64,000 nucleotides of DNA from Shewanella ulleungensis (lineage in GTDB: Bacteria; Pseudomonadota; Gammaproteobacteria; Enterobacterales; Shewanellaceae), in NCBI RefSeq assembly GCF_014648315.1, contig NZ_BMQW01000004.1:62001-126000 (forward strand), in the 5' to 3' direction. Of this stretch, positions 59,056 to 64,000 are shown piece after piece (position 1 is the stretch's first letter; the number at the start of each line of letters is the position of its first letter). The position numbers were made by a program, and so were the translations under genes. The notes beneath the pieces are model-generated. The model saw nothing but the letters and a program-made list of their open reading frames with translations, was not told the origin of the DNA and did no database searches.

Positions 59056-59802
59056 CTATGCGGACTTGTCCGTTTCATTCACGAACTGCGCTAATAAAGT
59101 CGTTTGTTCGTCAGTCAGAGCTAGATTTTCAAATAATTCTGGTCGTCTCAAAAAAGTTCTTCCGATACTTTGTTGTAAACGCCAGAGTCTAATTTTTTCG
59201 TGGTCACCGCTTAACAGCACTGCCGGAACATCCATGCCATCCAATTGTTCAGGGCGCGTATAATGAGGACAATCCAGTAAACCTTCAGAGAAAGAATCTT
59301 GCTCTGCTGATGCTTGCTTGCCCAGTACACCAGGTACTAAACGAGCTACTGAATCGATTAACGTCATTGCCGGTAATTCTCCGCCCGAAAGCACATAATC
59401 ACCGATAGACCACTCTTCATCCACTTCCGTTTGAATAATGCGTTCATCAACACCTTCGTATCGACCACACACTAAAATCAATCGGTCTGATTTAGCCAAT
59501 TCAGTCACGCCTCGCTGATCCAGCTTACGTCCCTGAGGTGACAAATAAATCACTTTTGCCCCATCACCTGCAGCAGTTTTTGCTGCATGGATAGCATCGC
59601 GTAAAGGTTGCACCATCATTAACATTCCTGGGCCACCACCATAAGGGCGATCATCCACAGTACTATGTCTATCATGGGTGAAATCACGAGGATTCCACGT
59701 TTGCACCTCTAGCAGGCCGCTTTTGACGGCTCGACCCGTAACACCAAAGTCTGTAACGGCACGAAACATCTCTGGAAACAGGGTGATTACCCCTAACCAC
59801 AT
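59056..59802 (-). CDS. trmD: tRNA (guanine-N1)-methyltransferase
   Basis: TrmD methylates G37 next to the anticodon, preventing frameshifts. The 248-residue SPOUT-class protein has LFPEMFRAV at its start, [25 protein letters not shown] and [15 protein letters not shown]. It sits 15 bases after rimM and 33 before rplS, as in E. coli. Confidence 0.98.
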   Translation of the reverse strand: MWLGVITLFPEMFRAVTDFGVTGRAVKSGLLEVQTWNPRDFTHDRHSTVDDRPYGGGPGMLMMVQPLRDAIHAAKTAAGDGAKVIYLSPQGRKLDQRGVTELAKSDRLILVCGRYEGVDERIIQTEVDEEWSIGDYVLSGGELPAMTLIDSVARLVPGVLGKQASAEQDSFSEGLLDCPHYTRPEQLDGMDVPAVLLSGDHEKIRLWRLQQSIGRTFLRRPELFENLALTDEQTTLLAQFVNETDKSA

Positions 59803-59817
59803 ATGTTGTACCTCGAC

Positions 59818-60348
59818 TTAGAAGTCAGGATCCCAATCCACTAAAATCTGTTTCTCTTGCAGATTCACCTGTTTGATGAATTGCTCGGGGACAAAGGGGA
59901 CCATACGTTCCGCTTTGCCGAAGGCATCTTTAGCGTTAGCTTTAATAAGAAGTACGTCGTTTGATCCTGTTTCCACGATCTGGTCAACTATACCCATGTT
60001 ATAGCCGTTTATATTGGTCACTTCACAGCCGATAAGATCACGGTGATAAAATTCATCATCAGCGAGGTCTTTCATTTGTTCCGGCAAAATCGCAATTTCA
60101 CAATTTGTGAGCATTTGCGCATGCTCTCTAGAGTTAACACCTTCAAGTTCAGCAACAAGTGCCTTGCCTTGAAAACGCCACTGCGCGACCTTAACTTCAC
60201 GCCAAACACCTTGCTCTTTAATCAACCAAGGCGAGTAATCAAAAATACCTTCAACAGAATCGGCATAGGAAGTGATTTTAAGCCAACCTTTAATACCATG
60301 ACTGGATCCTAATTTACCCAGTACGATTGGCTGTTGGTTATCGCTCAT
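59818..60348 (-). CDS. rimM: Ribosome maturation factor RimM
   Basis: The 176-residue protein has the RimM N-terminal domain ([16 protein letters not shown]) and PRC-barrel C-terminal domain ([30 protein letters not shown]). It helps 16S rRNA processing and 30S head assembly near S19. It is 25 bases after rpsP. Confidence 0.97.
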   Translation of the reverse strand: MSDNQQPIVLGKLGSSHGIKGWLKITSYADSVEGIFDYSPWLIKEQGVWREVKVAQWRFQGKALVAELEGVNSREHAQMLTNCEIAILPEQMKDLADDEFYHRDLIGCEVTNINGYNMGIVDQIVETGSNDVLLIKANAKDAFGKAERMVPFVPEQFIKQVNLQEKQILVDWDPDF

Positions 60349-60373
60349 CTATCTATACCTTTTTAATACGCAA

Positions 60374-60625
60374 TTAAGCAGCAGCTTTACGTGCGTCTTT
60401 GATCAGTTTTGCAACACGCTCAGATGTTGCTGCGCCAGTAGCAACCCAGTGCTCAACACGATCAAGATCTAAACGTAAAGTTTCTTCTTGGCCACGAGCC
60501 AATGGATTGAAAAAACCAACACGTTCGATGAAACGACCGTCACGAGCATTGCGGCTATCAGCAACAACGATATTGTAAAATGGACGCTTTTTTGCGCCGC
60601 CACGAGCTAAACGAATGGTAACCAT
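60374..60625 (-). CDS. rpsP: 30S ribosomal protein S16
   Basis: The 83-residue protein matches S16 ([37 protein letters not shown]). An AGAGGAA ribosome binding site precedes it. First gene of its operon. Confidence 0.98.
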   Translation of the reverse strand: MVTIRLARGGAKKRPFYNIVVADSRNARDGRFIERVGFFNPLARGQEETLRLDLDRVEHWVATGAATSERVAKLIKDARKAAA

Positions 60626-60657
60626 GCGTTTTATTCCTCTAATGATTTGCTAGAAGC

Positions 60658-60698
60658 AAAAATAAAAACTGGAACTCCGTGTTCGCGAAGAGTCCCAG
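60658..60698 (-). terminator. Terminator-like hairpin between ffh and rpsP
   Basis: On the reverse strand a 9-bp stem CTGGGACTC/GAGTTCCAG (one G-T pair) is followed by TTTTTATTTTT, only about 40 bases before rpsP. It may end ffh transcripts. Because a promoter-like sequence lies just upstream of it, it may instead be a leader attenuator for the rpsP operon. Confidence 0.75.
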
Positions 60699-60713
60699 AA
60701 AGAAAGCCGGAAG

Positions 60714-60741
60714 ATTTTACCTGACTTTTGAACTATTGCAA
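60714..60741 (-). promoter_or_regulatory. Possible promoter of the rpsP operon
   Basis: On the reverse strand TTGCAA (60736-60741) and TAAAAT (60714-60719) are separated by 16 bases. Transcription would begin near 60707, just before the hairpin at 60669-60698. Confidence 0.5.
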
Positions 60742-60854
60742 CCAAATCTGATGATTTTTAAATCACCGATTTTGCTACCTTAATTGTAAAGATCCAATCT
60801 AACCAACTGATGTGTATATCAATTAACTGCATTTATGTATAAAAGATGCTTCAA

Positions 60855-62228
60855 TTAACGTCCTGGAAATTTCATCCCTGGAGGTAACATTCCGCTCATT
60901 CCGCGCATCATCTTCTTCATGCCCCCCTTTGCAGACATCTTTTTCATCATTTTCTGCATTTGGGTAAACTGCTTTAATAAACGGTTAACGTCTTGAATTT
61001 GAGTGCCAGAACCTAATGCGATTCGGCGTTTGCGAGACCCTTTGATTAAATCTGGGTTTTTACGTTCTTTGGCTGTCATCGAATTGATGATGGCTTCCAT
61101 TTGGCCGGTCATTTTTCCGTCTTGGACCTGAGCTAAAGCCTCTGGCGGCAATTGACCCACACCAGGTAACTTCTCGAGCATGTTCATCATGCCGCCCATG
61201 TTTTTCATTTGCTGTAATTGCTCACGAAAATCTTCTAGGTCAAAGCTGCCACCAGATTTTACTTTTGAAGCAAGCTTCATGGCTTTGTCTTTGTCGACGC
61301 CGCGTTCAACTTCTTCAATCAGTGACAACACGTCACCCATGCCTAAAATACGTGACGCGATACGGTCTGGGTGGAACGGTTCTAGAGCATCCGTTTTTTC
61401 ACCCACACCTAAAAATTTAATCGGTTTACCCGTAATGTTGCGGATAGATAATGCTGCACCACCTCGAGCATCGCCGTCTACCTTAGTTAAAATAACCCCG
61501 GTAAGCGGTAAAGCTTCATTAAATGCTTTAGCTGTATTAGCCGCATCTTGCCCGGTCATGGCATCGACCACGAACAAGGTTTCTACTGGTTTAACCGTTG
61601 CATGAAGCTGCTTGATTTCATCCATCATTGCTTCGTCGACGTGTAAACGACCTGCGGTATCGACAATCACCACATCAATAAATTTAAGCTTTGCGTAGCT
61701 AATTGCGGCTTTAGCAATATCTACTGGCTTTTGACTCACATCCGATGGAAAAAATTCTACGTCAACTTCTAATGCTAATGTTTCTAACTGTTTAATTGCC
61801 GCTGGTCGGTATACGTCAGCACTAACTACTAAAACAGATTTTTTATGACGAGTTCGTAAGAATTTACCTAGTTTAGCTACAGAAGTGGTTTTACCCGCAC
61901 CTTGCAGGCCGGCCATCATAATGACGGCTGGCGGTATTGCCGCTAAATCTAGCGCTTCATTCGACTCGCCCATGGCTTTTTCAAGCTCACTTTGGACGAT
62001 TTTAATAAAAGCTTGTCCAGGGCTTAAGCTTTTTGATACTTCTTGACCTACAGCGCGTTCTTTAACGCTGTTTACGAATTCTCTAACAACAGGTAAAGCG
62101 ACATCTGCTTCAAGCAGCGCCATACGCACTTCACGCAAGGTTTCTTTAATGTTGTCTTCTGTTAAGCGACCACGGCCACTAATGTTTTTTAGTGTGCGTG
62201 ACAGTCTGTCGGATAAATTTTCAAACAT
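60855..62228 (-). CDS. ffh: Signal recognition particle protein Ffh
   Basis: Ffh binds 4.5S RNA and signal sequences for co-translational delivery to FtsY. The 457-residue protein has the N domain (1-85), the G domain (GLQGAGKTTSVAKLG near 107, DTAGRLHVDE, TKVDGDARGGA) and the methionine-rich M domain (from about 300, many Met residues at the C-terminus). It precedes the rpsP operon on the same strand and is divergent from the CcsA-like gene, the usual arrangement in gammaproteobacteria. Confidence 0.98.
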   Translation of the reverse strand: MFENLSDRLSRTLKNISGRGRLTEDNIKETLREVRMALLEADVALPVVREFVNSVKERAVGQEVSKSLSPGQAFIKIVQSELEKAMGESNEALDLAAIPPAVIMMAGLQGAGKTTSVAKLGKFLRTRHKKSVLVVSADVYRPAAIKQLETLALEVDVEFFPSDVSQKPVDIAKAAISYAKLKFIDVVIVDTAGRLHVDEAMMDEIKQLHATVKPVETLFVVDAMTGQDAANTAKAFNEALPLTGVILTKVDGDARGGAALSIRNITGKPIKFLGVGEKTDALEPFHPDRIASRILGMGDVLSLIEEVERGVDKDKAMKLASKVKSGGSFDLEDFREQLQQMKNMGGMMNMLEKLPGVGQLPPEALAQVQDGKMTGQMEAIINSMTAKERKNPDLIKGSRKRRIALGSGTQIQDVNRLLKQFTQMQKMMKKMSAKGGMKKMMRGMSGMLPPGMKFPGR

Positions 62229-62502
62229 TGGCCAGCTCTTTTCAGCATATCGATAATTGTGGCTATTATACCCAAGCCACTCTAAATTACGATACTTGCG
62301 ATGATCAGTTATCGTGATTAGGTAAATTATTTGCAGCTAAGGGTAAGATACTGTTAAATTTTGAGCCTCAGGTCACTGCCATATTAGGGGGTGATCATGT
62401 TAATCTAAGACAAATAATGAGATTGCGGTGTATCGGCGATATTTTTATTGCGCTTACCGCTTTTTCAGCGATGCTTTCATTACTTTGATAGGTTGATTTC
62501 AA

Positions 62503-63291
62503 ATGGTTATTTTTTCAGCTGGCGCCATGCTGTTTTATTGCATTGCTTTAATCCTAGTCACCAGCAGACTATTTCATGTGCAAGGCCCTAACCGCAAAGC
62601 GGTAATGATAGCGTCTAGTATCGCAGTGGTATTTCATGGCCTTGCGTTATCAAATGCCATATTTACAGTAGATGGCCAAAATTTTAGTTTAACCAACGTG
62701 ATCTCGCTGGTTAACTGGATTATCGCGTTCACTTTTACTATCACAATGCCGCGCTTGAAAGTGATAATTGTTGTTCCTGTGGTCTATGCCTGTTCAGTCT
62801 TATCTGTTGCATTGCTTTGGTTATTACCACCACAGTTTATGACTCATTTCGAACTTCATCCTGAAATTTTAGCCCATGTAGTGCTCTCTTTAATGGCTTA
62901 CAGCGCCCTGATGATCGCAGCGTTATATGCTATTCAATTGTCATTTATCCAAAATAAGCTTAAAAAGAAACAAATGATGATGAGCCCAGCAATGCCACCA
63001 TTAATGACGGTTGAAAGACAGCTTTATCATTTAATCATTATCGGATTTGTGTTGTTAAGTTTATCTTTGGTGACGGGTTTTGTGTATTTAGATGACATGT
63101 TTGTAGATGGTAAAGGCCATAAAGCCATACTATCAATGATGGCGTGGGTAGTTTATGCCATTATGTTGTGGCAACAATATACCGTAGGCTGTAGAATTCG
63201 TACCGCTGTCATTTATAGTTTATCTGGCGCAGGTTTACTGTCGTTGGCCTATTTTGGTGCTCGAATAGTTAAAGAACTGATATTAAGTTAG
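62503..63291 (+). CDS. CcsA/YpjD family inner-membrane protein
   Basis: The 262-residue protein has about eight membrane helices and matches the cytochrome c assembly (CcsA/HemX-like) family; E. coli YpjD, next to ffh, is the equivalent. A family-type histidine pattern is seen (AVVFHGLALSN, HVVLSLMAYS, GKGHKAILSMMAWVVY). The precise role of YpjD proteins is not settled. It is followed by a CNNM/CorC-family gene, as in E. coli. Confidence 0.87.
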   Translation: MVIFSAGAMLFYCIALILVTSRLFHVQGPNRKAVMIASSIAVVFHGLALSNAIFTVDGQNFSLTNVISLVNWIIAFTFTITMPRLKVIIVVPVVYACSVLSVALLWLLPPQFMTHFELHPEILAHVVLSLMAYSALMIAALYAIQLSFIQNKLKKKQMMMSPAMPPLMTVERQLYHLIIIGFVLLSLSLVTGFVYLDDMFVDGKGHKAILSMMAWVVYAIMLWQQYTVGCRIRTAVIYSLSGAGLLSLAYFGARIVKELILS

Positions 63292-63443
63292 TTTTGTAGC
63301 TCAATAGCCAGATAACAAGCTTTTTATCACTGACTCATCAAATAAGATAACTTGACACAAACAGTCATTAATAAATAATGATTGTTCAAATTTTATGTAT
63401 TGGTGATATTTACCAACTTTAATGTACTTAACGGGGCCCTTTT

Positions 63444-64000
63444 TTGGACGCTATATCTACCAGCGCGCTTTTTATTTTCCTTGCAGTTTTAATTATCATT
63501 TCTGCTTATTTCTCTGGTTCAGAAACTGCAATGATGACCTTAAACCGTTATCGACTAAGGCATCTTGCAGGAAGTGGTCACCGTGGAGCACAACGTGCTT
63601 TAAAGTTACTTGATCGTCCAGATCGGCTCATCGGCCTAATCCTAATCGGTAATAACCTTGTCAACATCCTAGCTTCAGCCATCGCAACTATTATTGGTAT
63701 GCGTTTATTTGGCGATATGGGCGTAGCGATTGCAACAGGCGTATTAACGGTTGTGGTGTTAGTTTTTGCAGAAGTAACACCTAAGACGTTTGCAGCTTTA
63801 CACCCAGAACGAATTGCATTTCCGTCGAGTATTTTACTAGGCTGGCTATTAGTATTGTTATCGCCTTTTGTTAAAGCGATTAACTTAATAACTTCAGGTT
63901 TTTTACGCCTAATGGGTATAAAAACCGTTAAAACAAGCGACGCACTAAGCCAGGAAGAATTACGTACGGTTGTACACGAAGCTGGCGCACTCATTCCACA
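63444..64000 (+). CDS. CNNM/CorC-family (YfjD-like) membrane protein, N-terminal part
   Basis: The frame runs off the window end after 185 codons. A stop at 63429-63431 lies in frame just upstream, so the first possible start is TTG at 63444 (reads M-DAISTSALF), with GGGG eight to ten bases upstream. The sequence closely follows E. coli YfjD: SAYFSGSETAMMTLNRYRLRHLA, RPDRLIGLILIGNNLVNILASA and VVLVFAEVTPKTFAALHPE. This is the DUF21/CNNM domain, with CBS and CorC_HlyC domains expected after the window. The family is linked to magnesium or cobalt export. Confidence 0.9.
   Translation, partial: MDAISTSALFIFLAVLIIISAYFSGSETAMMTLNRYRLRHLAGSGHRGAQRALKLLDRPDRLIGLILIGNNLVNILASAIATIIGMRLFGDMGVAIATGVLTVVVLVFAEVTPKTFAALHPERIAFPSSILLGWLLVLLSPFVKAINLITSGFLRLMGIKTVKTSDALSQEELRTVVHEAGALIP

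Noticed and set aside
63578..63994. Reverse open frame of 138 codons at the window end
   Set aside because: It is the antisense shadow of the well-conserved CNNM/CorC-family gene.

Overview
The window looks like chromosomal DNA of a marine gammaproteobacterium, most probably a low-GC Shewanella. The evidence is the gene content and order: rdgB-hemW, yggN-yggL-trmB/mutY-yggX, ileS-lspA-fkpB-ispH, rpsP-rimM-trmD-rplS, raiA-pheL-pheA and thrLABC. A pilVWXY1E minor-pilin operon, a periplasmic cytochrome c' and intergenic repeats also fit. The species call is inference; the gene families are mostly clear. No prophage, transposase gene or CRISPR array is visible.

Layout. 1-10 kb: the end of rdgB, hemW, a DUF885 exported protein, a LysR regulator, a reverse-strand group trmB-yggL-glsB-yggN, and forward mutY-yggX. 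10-13.7 kb: tRNA-Phe and tRNA-Thr behind a strong promoter, a 264-bp inverted-repeat element, a SapC-family gene, ndh and glnB. 13.9-21.4 kb: type IV pilus accessory genes, with two FimT-like pseudopilins forward and pilV-pilW-pilX-pilY1-pilE-tapY2-like on reverse. 21.6-29.6 kb: murJ, ribF, ileS, lspA, fkpB and ispH on reverse, and rpsT forward with a TTG start. 30-41.6 kb: an ArsR-family regulator, an M28 peptidase lipoprotein, yaaA, an alanine/glycine:cation symporter, phosphoketolase, an OmpA-like porin, and tal-pgi. 42-52 kb: a small DUF3545-type protein, a hemerythrin-domain protein, the thr operon with its attenuator, slyD, trpR, cytochrome c' and a cytochrome b561. 52.6-64 kb: raiA, pheL-pheA, aroF-tyrA, the rpsP operon, ffh, a CcsA/YpjD-like gene and the start of a CNNM/CorC-family gene.

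Working together. Aromatic and aspartate-family amino-acid synthesis is well represented: aroF makes DAHP, and pheA and tyrA split the pathway after chorismate. trpR and two translation-coupled attenuators (thrL, pheL) supply control. xfp, tal and pgi belong to sugar-phosphate metabolism, and a good CRP-like site lies upstream of xfp. The pilus genes supply the minor-pilin/PilY1 tip complex; the main pilus motor is elsewhere.

Most unusual points: PheA has a C-terminal domain of about 220 residues that resembles a class I-beta DAHP synthase with its active site destroyed. There are two families of non-coding inverted-repeat (MITE-like) elements, one in three full-length copies plus a stray end. 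A start-stop mini-ORF takes the best ribosome binding site ahead of the OmpA-like gene. A terminator-like hairpin sits in the apparent rpsP leader, and an ArsR-type gene with a YgaV/SqrR-like cysteine pair ends beside a long palindrome.
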